This document shows positions 1-9,059 of a stretch of DNA of 36,426 bases, piece after piece. The translations under genes were made by a program, and so were the position numbers. The number at the start of each line of letters is the position of its first letter. Within the stretch, counting starts at the first letter, position 1. Origin of the DNA: Candidatus Oceanisphaera merdipullorum (GTDB taxonomy: Bacteria > Pseudomonadota > Gammaproteobacteria > Enterobacterales > Aeromonadaceae); NCBI GenBank assembly GCA_018883865.1, contig JAHLFI010000002.1, positions 1 through 36,426 on the forward strand, in the 5' to 3' direction. The notes beneath the pieces were generated by a model. That model ran no database searches and had not been told where the DNA came from. It saw nothing but the letters and a program-made list of their open reading frames with translations.

Positions 1-332
1 AGTGCCTCGCGGTTTTCTGGCACTTGGCTGTTATGCAGCTCCACTAACATAGTGCAGGTTTTAATGACGTTCACAGCTTTAGTGTTAAACAGGCCGATCG
101 TTTTAATGTGCTCTTTTACGCCATCTACACCTAGCGCCAGCATGGCTTCAGGCGTAGGGCCGGCAGTAAACAGGCCGATAGTGGCCTTATTCACACTCAC
201 ATCCGTGGCTTGAGCCGACAATAACACCGCAATTAGCAGCTCGAAAGGGTTACGAAAATTGAGCTCTGTGGTGGGGTTGGGGTTATTTTCGCGCAGGCGC
301 TCCAAAATTTGCCGGCGTTTATCTTTGTTCAT
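1..332 (-). CDS. nth: Endonuclease III (DNA glycosylase/AP lyase), 3' end cut by window edge
   Basis: Base-excision repair enzyme that removes oxidised pyrimidines and nicks abasic sites. The reverse complement reads MNKDKRRQILERLRENNPNP and continues through FELLIAVLLSAQATDVSVNK, almost identical to the start of E. coli Nth. About 110 of roughly 211 residues are present, so the helix-hairpin-helix, the catalytic Lys/Asp and the 4Fe-4S cluster Cys lie outside the window. Two in-frame ATGs exist (338 and 332). I chose 332 because the AGG upstream sits about seven bases from it but only one base from the other, and because the family starts with MNK. It lies 48 bases after the rnfE stop on the same strand, so it is probably the last gene of the rnf operon, as in E. 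coli. Confidence 0.95.
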   Translation of the reverse strand, partial: MNKDKRRQILERLRENNPNPTTELNFRNPFELLIAVLLSAQATDVSVNKATIGLFTAGPTPEAMLALGVDGVKEHIKTIGLFNTKAVNVIKTCTMLVELHNSQVPENREA

Positions 333-380
333 AGCCATACCTGATTCATAACAACATGCAATTCATAATGGTGACGCGAT

Positions 381-1076
381 TCATAGCGAGGTCACGCGAG
401 CGCGGGTCACTTCGGCTTTAGGAGCGGGCACCACTTTTGCGGCGAATTTATTATCTAGCCAGTTTTTAGTGGCCACTAATAGGCCTAAACCGATAAAGGC
501 ACCGGGCGGCAATATCGCCAGTAAGAAGCCGTTATCAAGATGCAGTACGTCCATGCGTAGCACAGTTGCCCAATCGCCTAATAGTGCTTCGGCACCATCA
601 AATAAGGTGCCTTGACCGAGTAATTCGCGAATGCCACCCAGCACTAACAGCACGCAGGTAAAGCCTAAGCCCATCATCAAACCATCAAGTGCTGCCAAGG
701 GCGCACTGTTCTTCGAGGCGAAAGCTTCGGCGCGGCCGATGATCACGCAGTTGGTGACGATCAGGGGAATAAAAATGCCCAATGATTGATACACGCCATA
801 GGTGTAGGCGTTCATCAGTAGCTGCACGCACGTCACTACGCTGGCAATTATCATCACATAGATAGGAATACGTATTTCGTTGGGCACCCATCTGCGCACC
901 AAAGAAACACTGGTGTTTGAGCACACCAATACCAGCAAGGTGGCCAGGCCTAAGCCCATGGCGTTGGTCACGGTACTGGTTACCGCAAGCACGGGACACA
1001 GGCCTAAAATTTGTACCAAGGCGGGGTTGTTACTCCATAACCCTTGGCGGATTATCTCTTTATATTGGTCGCTCAT
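381..1076 (-). CDS. rnfE: Rnf electron transport complex subunit E
   Basis: Integral membrane subunit of the Rnf (Rsx) complex, which couples electron flow between ferredoxin and NADH to ion movement across the inner membrane and in E. coli also keeps SoxR reduced. The protein has 231 residues, the usual length, and is built of about six hydrophobic helices, with family-typical stretches [18 protein letters not shown] near residue 17 and [20 protein letters not shown] near 103. RnfE is a paralogue of RnfA, and both contain an LGLCP segment and a TNC segment; these Cys are proposed to hold the intramembrane Fe-S centre. The start overlaps the rnfG stop by four bases, which suggests coupled translation. 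Confidence 0.95.
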   Translation of the reverse strand: MSDQYKEIIRQGLWSNNPALVQILGLCPVLAVTSTVTNAMGLGLATLLVLVCSNTSVSLVRRWVPNEIRIPIYVMIIASVVTCVQLLMNAYTYGVYQSLGIFIPLIVTNCVIIGRAEAFASKNSAPLAALDGLMMGLGFTCVLLVLGGIRELLGQGTLFDGAEALLGDWATVLRMDVLHLDNGFLLAILPPGAFIGLGLLVATKNWLDNKFAAKVVPAPKAEVTRARVTSL

Positions 1077-1705
1077 AAGGTATCTCCACAGGCAGGCGCT
1101 TGGCTTATCAATTGTGGTTGTTGCTGTACTAATAACAATACCTTACCCACCGCTTTTACCACGGCTCTGGGGGTAATGGTGGCGCCGCTAAAGGCATCAA
1201 ACTGACCGCCATCGTTGCGCACTGCCCAGCTAGGGTCTTTTTCATCTGTCATGGACTTGCCATTAAAACTTAAGATCCAAGGTGATCGCTTAAGCTCAAT
1301 TTTATCGCCAAGGCCGGGCGTTTCGTTATGGCTTAATACCCGCACGCCGCTTAAGGTGCCGTCAATTTGTACGCCGACTATCAGTTTAATGTCGCCGCTG
1401 TAGCCATCGGGCGCGATGGCTTCGATGGCATAGCCTTGTGGCTGACCATTTTTCACTGCGGTAAATACCGGTAGCGGATTATTACTGCCTAAAAACTGGG
1501 GACTGGTAACTAGGACGCAGTGCTCAAACAAAGGCTCGTCGTGGTTACTCTCGGGCAATAATTCATCGAGTACTTTAAGTAATTGTGACTGCTCTTGTTC
1601 AAGAATAGTGCCTTGCGTTAAGCGGTGGGTGAGGGCGATTAACGCCGTGCACACCAATGCAAATATCGCCAAGGTGAAGGCGTGTTTGCGCATCATGTCC
1701 AACAT
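1073..1705 (-). CDS. rnfG: Rnf electron transport complex subunit G, covalent FMN protein
   Basis: Periplasm-facing flavoprotein subunit of Rnf. An N-terminal membrane anchor covers about residues 8-27, followed by an FMN-binding domain. The motif D170-A-F-S-G-A-T176 matches the Dxx[S/T]xAT signature recognised by the flavin transferase ApbE, so T176 is the expected site of phosphoester-linked FMN. At 210 residues it has normal family length. The start codon directly abuts rnfD (one-base overlap) and the stop overlaps rnfE by four bases, so the operon is tightly packed. No apbE gene lies in the window; the transferase must be encoded elsewhere. Confidence 0.95.
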   Translation of the reverse strand: MLDMMRKHAFTLAIFALVCTALIALTHRLTQGTILEQEQSQLLKVLDELLPESNHDEPLFEHCVLVTSPQFLGSNNPLPVFTAVKNGQPQGYAIEAIAPDGYSGDIKLIVGVQIDGTLSGVRVLSHNETPGLGDKIELKRSPWILSFNGKSMTDEKDPSWAVRNDGGQFDAFSGATITPRAVVKAVGKVLLLVQQQPQLISQAPACGDTL

Positions 1706-2754
1706 TAGCGGGCCGCTCCATAGGTGGTAGGCTTGGTCAGGGCGTCTATCATGGGCACGGTGAGGTTTGCCAGTAGCACGGCGAAGGCGACCGCGTCCGG
1801 ATAGCCGCCAAGGGTGCGAATAAGGTAAATCAGTATGCCGATCAAGGCGCCATAAACCAGACGCCCCTTAAAGGTGGTGGCTGCCGTTACCGGATCGGTG
1901 GCGATAAAGAAGGCGCCAAGCATAGTCGCGCCCGACAATAAATGTAGCGTGGGGCTGGCGGTACCGTCTGGTGCAAATAAAAAGCCGATAACGCTCGCCA
2001 CAAACAGACTCAGCAAGATAGATACGGGTATGGTCCAACTGGTTAAGCGCAACTTCAGCATTATCAAGCCACCGGCTAAGTAGGCCAGATTAACCCAATT
2101 CCAGCCCAAGCCTGCTAAGGTGCCGAATACCGGATTAGCCAAGATCTCCTGTGCCGTGTGGCCTTGGGTAAAGCCGGTTTTTAACGTATCGAGCGGCGTG
2201 GCCATGGTAGTGCCATCCGCCAGCTCGCGCAGCTGATGTGGGCTAAAGCCGTCTTGGGTAAAACCGGTAAAAATGGCCGACACACTGTCAGCAAAGCTTA
2301 CTGGATACAGCTGCAATTCCAGCGGAGGCAACCAAGTGGTCATGTGCAGCGGAAACGAAACCAATAGCAATACATAGGCAATCATGGCGGGATTAAACAG
2401 GTTTTGGCCAATGCCGCCATACAGCTGCTTGGCGACTATGATGGCAAAGGCGGTACCTATGACCACCAGCCACCAAGGGGCCAGCGGCGGTATAGCAATG
2501 CCAATTAACAACGCGGTAAGCAGGGCTGAATTATCTTTTAGCGCCGTGAACCGCCGACCCCGCAAGGCCAACACTAAGGCTTCAGCTAAGTAGGCGGTAA
2601 GCACGGCCAGCAGCATTTGTATTAGGCTGCCCGCACCAAAGAACCACCACTGGGCGGCAATGCCGGGGATCAGGCAATAACACACGCGCCGCATTAAGGT
2701 GGGAGTGTCGAGCGGAGCACGGTCGTGCGGTGAGCTGCTAATTGTTAACGCCAT
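1705..2754 (-). CDS. rnfD: Rnf electron transport complex subunit D, covalent FMN membrane protein
   Basis: Polytopic inner-membrane subunit related to NqrB and a core part of the Rnf redox-driven ion pump. The 349 residues hold roughly nine or ten hydrophobic segments. The loop D180-G-T-T-M-A-T186 fits the ApbE flavinylation signature, making T186 the likely FMN attachment residue. KDNSALLTALLIGIAIPP near 73 and YGGIGQNLFNPAMIAY near 112 are family-typical. It overlaps rnfC and rnfG by one base at each end. RnfD and RnfG being the two covalent flavoproteins is known for the family; here both attachment motifs can be read directly. Confidence 0.95.
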   Translation of the reverse strand: MALTISSSPHDRAPLDTPTLMRRVCYCLIPGIAAQWWFFGAGSLIQMLLAVLTAYLAEALVLALRGRRFTALKDNSALLTALLIGIAIPPLAPWWLVVIGTAFAIIVAKQLYGGIGQNLFNPAMIAYVLLLVSFPLHMTTWLPPLELQLYPVSFADSVSAIFTGFTQDGFSPHQLRELADGTTMATPLDTLKTGFTQGHTAQEILANPVFGTLAGLGWNWVNLAYLAGGLIMLKLRLTSWTIPVSILLSLFVASVIGFLFAPDGTASPTLHLLSGATMLGAFFIATDPVTAATTFKGRLVYGALIGILIYLIRTLGGYPDAVAFAVLLANLTVPMIDALTKPTTYGAAR

Positions 2755-5378
2755 TATGACTCGTCTTCTTTGTTTGAGGGGGGTGAAGCGACTTTTGCCG
2801 CTTGCCGAGCCTTAGCGCGCGCCACTGCAGCCTGAATAGCGGCTTGCTTGGCCGCCGCCGCGTCTAATGCTGGCTCAGGGCTGGCGGTTGCCTCGTCACT
2901 GACTTGTACAGGAGATTGAGCCGCTGAGTCGGTGGCAAGTGCGGCCTTGCGAGCCTTAGCGCGCGCCACTGCGGCTTGAATGGCGGCTTGCTTGGTCGCC
3001 GCCGCGTCTAATGCAAGCTCAGGGCCTGCGTTTGGCTCGTCACTGATTGGTACAGGAGATTGACCCGCTGAGTCGGCGGCAAGTGCAGCCTTGCGAGCCT
3101 TAGCGCGCGCTACTGCAGCTTGAATGGCGGCTTTTTTTGCATCCTCTGGAGCCGTGCTTTCGGGGGCGACTGGGTTGGCAATAGCCGTTTGGTCAAGGAC
3201 CCCCGTATTATTAGCTTCAGTGTTACTGCTCGTCGCTTGTGTGTCTTGTTCTGTGGTTTTTGGCGTTGCCGCACTGGTAACAGCAAAATCGCCGGTGCTT
3301 GGCTTGAGTGCGGCCATGGCTGCTTGCAACTCGGCTTCTTGGCGGGCTTTCGCGCGCGCCACTGCGGCTTTAATGGCTTCTTTTTTATGATCGACCTTTT
3401 CATTACCACTGTCGCGTTTGTTTGCTGCCGCTTGTGCCGCCTTAGCTTTTGCGATGGCAGCGGCCACAGCTGGATTTTTAGCGGGCGTGGCGGCGGTATC
3501 CAAACTGGGCTCGACGTCTTTTGCCGCCGTGGATTCAGCGGCTTGACGCGCTTTCGCTTTGGCAAGGGCGGCGAGCACAGCAGGGTTTTTGCCTCCAGTC
3601 GAGCTGGCAACCGCGCTTTCATCAACAGGCGCGCCATTGACTGCTGCGGCTTTTAAGGCGCGATTGCGTTTGGCTTCTTCTTTGCGCGCGGCGCGCGCGG
3701 CTGCCATTTCTTCCGGTGTCTGGGGAGCGCCGTCTTTGCCTTCCATAAGCTGGCGTGCTTTCACGCGCGCCAGTGCGTCGGCCACAGGATCTGCTCCGGT
3801 TTTGGCGGCTTGCTCGGCCATGCGTGTTTTGCGCTCGGCGGCGGCCTTAGCTTGGCGTTCTTGACGCTCCGTTTTTTCCAGTGCCAAACGGGCTTGGCGG
3901 GCTTCAAAGCGTTCCTTGGCGCGCTCCGCTTGCTCGGCTTCATGGCGTACTTGGCGAATGTCGGCCTTGGCCACCCGGTAATATTGCACTAACGGTATAT
4001 TGCTGGGGCACACATAGGCACAAGCGCCGCATTCGATACAGTCAAACAAATTATGGCTTTCGAGCTTGTCGTGCTCGTCGCTGCGGGCATACCAATACAG
4101 CTGCTGGGGCAACAAACTAGCGGGGCAGACGTCGGCACATTTGCTGCAACGAATACAGGCCATTTCTTCGGCGGGGGGGGCGAGCTCGGCGGCTTTGGGG
4201 GCCAGTATGCAATTGCAGCCTTTTATAATAGGGGCTGCAGCTGAGTGCAGGGTAAAGCCCATCATGGGCCCACCAATAATAATGCGCTGCTCCGGCTCCG
4301 CACTTAGTCCATAGCGTTTCAGCAAGTAACGTATGGGCGTTCCGATATGCACCCACGCATTGCCGGGATGGGCAAAGGCTTCGCCGGCCAAGGTCACTAC
4401 GCGTCGGATCAGCGGCTCATCATTAATAATGGCTTGCTGAATCGCAAATACGGTACCCACGTTTTGCATCACTATGCCTAAGTCGGACGACAAGCCATGG
4501 TGTGGGACTTGCAGGCCTGTGAGTACTTCAATCAGTTGTTTTTGGCCGCCAGACGGATACTTAGTCGGCACGGCAATGATCAGCAGGCTGTCTTCGTTAT
4601 CACCTTTCGTCTCTTGCGCATTTTTTGCTGCAATAAGGGCGGCTAAGGCCTCTGGCTTATTGTCTTCTACGGCCAATATGGTCAGCGTCGGCTTAACGAT
4701 ATGGCGTAAGATATCGATGCCTTGCAAAATTTCGCTCGCATGCTCACGCATTAAGCGGTCATCGGCACTGATGTAGGGCTCGCATTCCACGCCATTGATG
4801 ATAAGCGTGTCTATTTGCTTTTTGACCGCTTGTTTAGGTTCGGTTTGTTCATGGGCTGGGGCGGGTGATTGCGTTACCGGCAAACCCGCGGCTAATTTAA
4901 CGTTGGTCGGAAAGGCGGCGCCGCCCAAGCCGGCAATGCCTGCTTGATGAATGTGAGTGATTAATGCTTGCGGCTCGACTGCAGTGTAATCCGCCAAGGG
5001 AAAACGCGGGCGCCATTCATCTAGGCCATCAGTTTTAAGTACTATACACAAGCCGCTTAAACCTGAAGGGTGGCATAAGGATCTGTCTTCGATGGCGGAA
5101 ATGGTGCCGGACGTTGGCGCATGTACCGGCACCATCATGGGATTAAGCGGCTCGGTGAGCGCTTGGCCTTTGAGCACCCGCTCACCCACCTTCACGTTCA
5201 ATTGTGCCGCTTGGCCTATGTGCTGGCGCACCTGCAACACGAATTCATCGGCTAAGCCTGCATCGCTGATGGGGGTGAGATTGGCAGGTGACTTACGCTC
5301 AGGCGGATGTATGCCACCGTGAAAACTATGCAGTTGGCCGGCTTTAAGATTTTCTACTAAGGAAGTTAACAACGACAT
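2754..5378 (-). CDS. rnfC: Rnf electron transport complex subunit C, NADH/FMN/Fe-S subunit with repeat-rich tail
   Basis: Peripheral subunit that exchanges electrons with NADH through FMN and passes them to two 4Fe-4S clusters. The N-terminal part contains GIAGLGGAAFPT (147-158) and IIGGPMMGF (367-375), typical of the flavin/NADH domain. Two CxxCxxCxxxC clusters use C408, C411, C414, C418 and C447, C450, C453, C457. From about residue 480 the protein turns into an Ala/Lys/Arg/Glu-rich helical tail with AAVARAKAR-type repeats, ending in near-perfect 48-residue units. At 874 residues it is longer than E. coli RsxC (740), the difference lying in this tail. The repeats create long open frames on other strands, which I treated as shadows. 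One base separates it from rnfB. Confidence 0.95.
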   Translation of the reverse strand: MSLLTSLVENLKAGQLHSFHGGIHPPERKSPANLTPISDAGLADEFVLQVRQHIGQAAQLNVKVGERVLKGQALTEPLNPMMVPVHAPTSGTISAIEDRSLCHPSGLSGLCIVLKTDGLDEWRPRFPLADYTAVEPQALITHIHQAGIAGLGGAAFPTNVKLAAGLPVTQSPAPAHEQTEPKQAVKKQIDTLIINGVECEPYISADDRLMREHASEILQGIDILRHIVKPTLTILAVEDNKPEALAALIAAKNAQETKGDNEDSLLIIAVPTKYPSGGQKQLIEVLTGLQVPHHGLSSDLGIVMQNVGTVFAIQQAIINDEPLIRRVVTLAGEAFAHPGNAWVHIGTPIRYLLKRYGLSAEPEQRIIIGGPMMGFTLHSAAAPIIKGCNCILAPKAAELAPPAEEMACIRCSKCADVCPASLLPQQLYWYARSDEHDKLESHNLFDCIECGACAYVCPSNIPLVQYYRVAKADIRQVRHEAEQAERAKERFEARQARLALEKTERQERQAKAAAERKTRMAEQAAKTGADPVADALARVKARQLMEGKDGAPQTPEEMAAARAARKEEAKRNRALKAAAVNGAPVDESAVASSTGGKNPAVLAALAKAKARQAAESTAAKDVEPSLDTAATPAKNPAVAAAIAKAKAAQAAANKRDSGNEKVDHKKEAIKAAVARAKARQEAELQAAMAALKPSTGDFAVTSAATPKTTEQDTQATSSNTEANNTGVLDQTAIANPVAPESTAPEDAKKAAIQAAVARAKARKAALAADSAGQSPVPISDEPNAGPELALDAAATKQAAIQAAVARAKARKAALATDSAAQSPVQVSDEATASPEPALDAAAAKQAAIQAAVARAKARQAAKVASPPSNKEDES
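2780..3130 (-). repeat. 144-bp tandem repeat encoding the RnfC C-terminal tail
   Basis: The string cttagcgcgcg recurs at 2811, 2955 and 3099, an exact 144-base period (48 codons) covering about 2.4 units. Each unit encodes KQAAIQAAVARAKARKAAL followed by a looser Ser/Pro/Glu linker. Shorter, diverged copies of the same helix occur further upstream in the tail, for example near 3340 and 3530. Because the period is a multiple of three, gain or loss of units keeps the frame. Confidence 0.9.
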
Positions 5379-5379
5379 C

Positions 5380-5934
5380 TTACTCTACCTGCTTGATGGC
5401 GATGGGCTGCAGCTGCCATTTCCAGTTATCTGTGGTGGTGCTAATGGGCACCATTTCGATACAGTTGGTGGGGCAGGGGTCCACACACAAGTCGCAGCCG
5501 GTGCACTCGTCAACAATCACCGTATGCAAGGCCTTAGTGGCGCCCACTATGGCATCCACAGGGCAGGCCGCAATGCACTTAGTACAGCCGATGCACATGT
5601 CTTCATGAATAAAGGCGACCCGCTTTTCGGGAATGGCGGCGGCTTCACCCATGCTCTGTGGCTCAACGCCCATTAAGTCGGCGATTTTGCGCATGGTGGC
5701 ATCGCCGCCGGGCACGCATTTATTAATGTCCTCACCATCGGCCACGGCTTGGGCATAAGGCCGACAGCCCGGATAACCGCACTGGCCGCATTGGGTTTGC
5801 GGTAGTAGCTCGTCGAGCTGCTCGACGATGGGATCGGACTCCACCTTAAATTTAATGGCGGCGAAACCCAAGATCAGACCAAAAATCAGCGCCAACAGCG
5901 CCAGTACGCCAATGGCGATTAAGATATTACTCAT
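5380..5934 (-). CDS. rnfB: Rnf electron transport complex subunit B, ferredoxin-type Fe-S protein
   Basis: Membrane-anchored Fe-S subunit thought to accept or donate electrons at the ferredoxin side of Rnf. An N-terminal hydrophobic segment spans about residues 4-27. A four-Cys domain follows with C49, C52, C57 and C73 ([10 protein letters not shown]), then two bacterial ferredoxin clusters with C114/117/120/124 and C144/147/150/154. The 184 residues correspond to a standard short RnfB. It starts one base from the rnfA stop and is followed immediately by rnfC, consistent with one polycistronic message. Confidence 0.95.
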   Translation of the reverse strand: MSNILIAIGVLALLALIFGLILGFAAIKFKVESDPIVEQLDELLPQTQCGQCGYPGCRPYAQAVADGEDINKCVPGGDATMRKIADLMGVEPQSMGEAAAIPEKRVAFIHEDMCIGCTKCIAACPVDAIVGATKALHTVIVDECTGCDLCVDPCPTNCIEMVPISTTTDNWKWQLQPIAIKQVE

Positions 5935-6515
5935 TACAACTTCACCAAGCCGGTAAAGCCCATAAAAGCCAGTGACATTAAACCGGCGGTGATCATGGCC
6001 AGCGCCGCGCCTTTAAAGGGGGCCGGCACATCGGCACCGGCGAGGCGTTCACGCATGGCGGCAAACAAGACTAACACCAGAGAAAAGCCTAAGGCGGCAC
6101 TAAAGCCATAGATCAGGCTTTGCATAAAGTTATGTTGTTCATTGATGTTGAGCAGGGCCACGCCGAGCACGGCACAGTTAGTGGTGATCAGCGGCAAGAA
6201 AATGCCCAGTAAACGATACAGGGTCGGGCTGGTTTTATGCACCACCATTTCGGTAAATTGCACCACCACGGCGATCACCAAGATAAAAGACAAGGTGCGC
6301 AAATAGGTCAGCTCCAGCGGCAGTAAGATGTATTGGTTCACCAGATACGAGCACGCAGCGGCGAGCGTCAGCACGAAGGTGGTGGCCATCCCCATGCCGA
6401 TAGCGGTTTCTAATTTTCCGGACACGCCCATAAACGGGCATAAGCCTAAAAACTTCACCAAGACGAAGTTATTGACTAGCACGGTGCCGACAAAGAGCAA
6501 TAAGTATTCAGACAT
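5934..6515 (-). CDS. rnfA: Rnf electron transport complex subunit A
   Basis: Integral membrane subunit of Rnf and paralogue of RnfE, with six predicted helices. The protein from [20 protein letters not shown] onward (193 residues) matches E. coli RsxA in length and sequence, including [10 protein letters not shown] and [13 protein letters not shown], whose Cys residues are conserved in the family. An in-frame ATG lies 11 codons upstream (6548), but those codons have no counterpart in relatives, so I start at 6515. It is the first gene of the rnfABCDGE-nth operon; the promoter should lie between 6516 and the hairpin at 6718. Confidence 0.93.
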   Translation of the reverse strand: MSEYLLLFVGTVLVNNFVLVKFLGLCPFMGVSGKLETAIGMGMATTFVLTLAAACSYLVNQYILLPLELTYLRTLSFILVIAVVVQFTEMVVHKTSPTLYRLLGIFLPLITTNCAVLGVALLNINEQHNFMQSLIYGFSAALGFSLVLVLFAAMRERLAGADVPAPFKGAALAMITAGLMSLAFMGFTGLVKL

Positions 6516-6633
6516 GATCACTCGGCGATTTAAAATGACAGCGTTCATTATCGGACTTTCTGGCTCATTTCACAATGGCACTGAGGGTGGCCTGTCAGGC
6601 AAAGAAGTAGCCTAGCCGCTAGCACAAGCTATT

Positions 6634-6661
6634 GATTAACATAATATTCACAGTATTAACA
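6634..6661 (-). promoter_or_regulatory. Possible ArcA-type direct repeats upstream of rnfA
   Basis: On the minus strand this stretch reads TGTTAAT, then TGTGAAT nine bases later, then TGTTAAT eleven bases after that. ArcA boxes are direct repeats of a TGTTAA-like element about 11 bases apart. The position, 120-150 bases before rnfA, fits a regulatory site for a respiratory operon. The region is AT-rich, so chance occurrence is a real alternative. Confidence 0.25.
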
Positions 6662-6717
6662 CAAGGCTGATTAATAACCTTGCCAGCGCTGGGGTCGTTT
6701 CCCACAGCCCAAAACGA

Positions 6718-6749
6718 GAAGACGCGAGGCCATGAGGCTTCGCGTCTTC
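6718..6749 (-). terminator. Strong hairpin between rnfA and the microprotein gene
   Basis: Fourteen-pair stem (gaagacgcgaggcc with its complement, one G-T pair) around an atga loop. Read on the minus strand it is followed by ttctcgtttt, a weak T tract, so it most likely ends the pfkA/microprotein transcript before the rnf promoter region. Confidence 0.6.
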
Positions 6750-6797
6750 TGTTATTACTCAATCTTAATTGCAATGTATTCAGCGTCGGGCTGACAC

Positions 6798-6896
6798 TTA
6801 TTCAGCGTTTGACTGACTGTATTCCGCCTGTGCTTCTGACGTTTCTTGTTCTTGCTTGGTGTGCTCGCCACCGCAACCGCCACAACATCCACTCAT
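6798..6896 (-). CDS. 32-residue Cys/Gly-rich microprotein (CCGxCxx type)
   Basis: The minus strand encodes MSGCCGGCGGEHTKQEQETS followed by EAQAEYSQSNAE and a TAA stop. A GGAG ribosome-binding site sits about six bases before the ATG. The N-terminal CCGGCGG block, then a hydrophilic tail, resembles the very small CCGSCS-motif proteins seen in marine gammaproteobacteria, whose function I do not know. The three clustered Cys could bind a metal. It lies 112 bases downstream of pfkA on the same strand and just before a strong hairpin, so it may be read from the pfkA transcript or from its own promoter. Confidence 0.7.
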   Translation of the reverse strand: MSGCCGGCGGEHTKQEQETSEAQAEYSQSNAE

Positions 6897-7008
6897 GCTC
6901 TGCTCCTGCTCATTCACTGTTACCGGGTCTTGAACTCGAAGTCAGTATAAGTAGGCAAAACGAGAATGAACGTGATCCAAAACAACTAAGTTGCATTTAA
7001 AATGCGCA

Positions 7009-7971
7009 TTAGAACAAGATATTTGATAGCTGATACATTTCTTCGTTGAAAGGCCGCTTCAAGTGCTTAAGACAGTCGATAATATCGTGATGCACTATGT
7101 TATTGCTTTGCAAGCCCACGCAGCGTCCACCATGGCCTTCAATCAATAATTCAACAGCGCGTGCGCCCATGCGACTGGCCATGATGCGGTCTTGGGCAGT
7201 AGGCGTGCCGCCGCGTTGAATGTGCCCCAAAATAGTGGCGCGGGTGTCACGGCCGGTGGCCGCTTGAATATCAAAAGCCAAGCGATTGGCATCACACATA
7301 TTTTCACAAATCGCCACTATGGCGTGTTTCTTACCCTTGGCCACGCCTTCATAAATTTGCTGGATCAGCTCGTCTTGATTAAAGGCCATTTCGGGGATGA
7401 TAACGTATTCGGCGCCACCGGCCACGGCGGCAGATGAGGTCAAATCACCGCAGTGGCGGCCCATGATTTCGACCACTGAAATTCGGTTGTGCGAACTGCA
7501 TGTGTCACGCAGCCGGTCGATGGCTTCCACTGCCACATTCAGTGCCGTATCAAAGCCGATAGTAAAGTCGGTGCCACCAATGTCGTTATCTATAGTGCCG
7601 GGAATACCGATGCAGGGAAATCCCATCTCCGTTAGGCTCATGGCACCCATATAAGAGCCATCGCCGCCAATGACCACCAGCGCATCTATGCCATGCTGTT
7701 TCAGGTTTTCGACCCCTTGTTGGCGCACGGCGTGCTCTTTAAATTCGGGAAACCGCGCCGAGCCTAAGAAGGTGCCACCACGGGTGATGACATCAGATAC
7801 CGAATGGCGGTCGAGCGGGATGATGTCGTTTTCGACTAAGCCTTTGTAACCACTGTGGATACCAAATACTTCCAGATTATGATGCAGGCCTGCACGCACC
7901 ACCGCGCGAATGGCGGCGTTCATGCCAGGCGCATCACCACCACTGGTTAACACTCCAATGCGTTTAATCAT
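7009..7971 (-). CDS. pfkA: ATP-dependent 6-phosphofructokinase
   Basis: Cytosolic glycolytic enzyme that phosphorylates fructose 6-phosphate to the 1,6-bisphosphate. The 320 residues are the size of the E. coli PfkA subunit. Visible motifs are the nucleotide-binding [17 protein letters not shown] at the N-terminus, GGDGS at 102-106, the catalytic PGTIDND loop (T126, D128, D130) and MGR at 170-172, which contacts the sugar phosphate. G102-G103-D104-G105 is the ATP-type rather than the pyrophosphate-type sequence. It is followed on the same strand by the microprotein gene at 6896 and preceded by tpiA, so two glycolytic genes are neighbours. Confidence 0.97.
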   Translation of the reverse strand: MIKRIGVLTSGGDAPGMNAAIRAVVRAGLHHNLEVFGIHSGYKGLVENDIIPLDRHSVSDVITRGGTFLGSARFPEFKEHAVRQQGVENLKQHGIDALVVIGGDGSYMGAMSLTEMGFPCIGIPGTIDNDIGGTDFTIGFDTALNVAVEAIDRLRDTCSSHNRISVVEIMGRHCGDLTSSAAVAGGAEYVIIPEMAFNQDELIQQIYEGVAKGKKHAIVAICENMCDANRLAFDIQAATGRDTRATILGHIQRGGTPTAQDRIMASRMGARAVELLIEGHGGRCVGLQSNNIVHHDIIDCLKHLKRPFNEEMYQLSNILF

Positions 7972-8057
7972 GGTTATCTCTTTTTAGTTGTGCGGCTTTA
8001 GGAGAGAGGCGTGAGGGGAAGTAACTCACACCTCACGTCTTACCCTTTACTCTGTAT

Positions 8058-8822
8058 TCAAGCGCCGGCGCGAATAATGGCGGCAAATTCCTCGGCTTGC
8101 AGGGCGGCACCGCCCACTAAGGCACCGTCGATATCACTCATGGCAAATAAACCGGCGGCACTGGCACCTTTCACGGAACCACCGTAGAGGATTTGTACCT
8201 TAGCGGCGATAGCGGCATCAAAGCCAGCTAAAAAGGTGCGAATCGCCGCGTGCACCTTTTGGGCGATGTCTGGCGTCGCCGTCTTGCCGGTGCCAATGGC
8301 CCAGACAGGTTCATAGGCGATCACGGCATTATTAAAGGCATGGATGCCAGAGTGATCAATCACAGCTTGCAGCTGGCGCTCAACCACGGCTTGGGTTTCA
8401 TTGGCTTCAAACTGGGCGTCAGTTTCACCGATACACAATACCGGCGTTAAGCCAGCCGTCTGTACCACGGCAAACTTAGCGGCCACGGTGGCGTCAGACT
8501 CGCGATGCAAGGTGCGGCGCTCGCTGTGACCTACCAACACATACTGCACGCCAAACTCTTTATACATGGCAGCCGAGTTTTCACCGGTAAAGGCGCCTAC
8601 GCTATTTAAATCCACATCCTGCGCGCCTAAGGCTATTAGGCTGTCGGCCAATAAAGTTTGAGCTTGGCCTAAAAATAACACAGGCGGACACACGGCTACG
8701 GCCACATTTGGGCACTCAGCCGCCGGCGCCTTCAGCGCGCCAATAAGGTCGGCGACCATGGCTTTATTGCCGTTCAGCTTCCAGTTGCCCATCACTAAGA
8801 TCTGTCGTGTAGTCTGTGTCAT
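8058..8822 (-). CDS. tpiA: Triosephosphate isomerase
   Basis: Cytosolic TIM-barrel enzyme interconverting dihydroxyacetone phosphate and glyceraldehyde 3-phosphate. The 254 residues carry all catalytic residues: N13 and K15 in GNWKLNG, H99 in YVLVGHSERR, and E171 in AYEPVWAIGTGK, with the phosphate-gripping loop after it and ILYGGSVKG near residue 215. Length and motifs are standard. A short inverted repeat (cgtgagg/cctcacg, 8010-8037) follows the stop and might be a weak terminator before pfkA, 86 bases away. The 237 bases between tpiA and elyC hold nothing I can assign beyond a small tcccc/gggga hairpin near 8892. Confidence 0.97.
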   Translation of the reverse strand: MTQTTRQILVMGNWKLNGNKAMVADLIGALKAPAAECPNVAVAVCPPVLFLGQAQTLLADSLIALGAQDVDLNSVGAFTGENSAAMYKEFGVQYVLVGHSERRTLHRESDATVAAKFAVVQTAGLTPVLCIGETDAQFEANETQAVVERQLQAVIDHSGIHAFNNAVIAYEPVWAIGTGKTATPDIAQKVHAAIRTFLAGFDAAIAAKVQILYGGSVKGASAAGLFAMSDIDGALVGGAALQAEEFAAIIRAGA

Positions 8823-9059
8823 TGTTGTTATTCCTGTGCAGGTCTATGCATTAAATGGGGGGATTATAGAGGCAGGCCTCAAGCAAGGCCATCCCCTTCG
8901 GGGAGCGTTAAGCCGGAAGCGATAAGCTGTCAGTTAAAAACTAAGACTAAATCTAACACCATTTTTGCCCGCGCAGCAAAGTGTCGTCTTTCTGTTGCAG
9001 CTGGCTGTTGGCGTAAAGCGTCACCAAAATTAAAACACCACGCAGCTTTAGCTGATCGT

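Noticed and set aside
3110..4356. Several long open frames on both strands inside rnfC
   Set aside because: They arise from the biased Ala/Lys-rich repeat codons of rnfC, have no ribosome-binding sites and encode low-complexity proteins. The rnfC frame explains the sequence.
8006..8040. Terminator between tpiA and pfkA
   Set aside because: The inverted repeat cgtgagg/cctcacg has a long loop and no T run on the minus strand, so I mention it only under tpiA.
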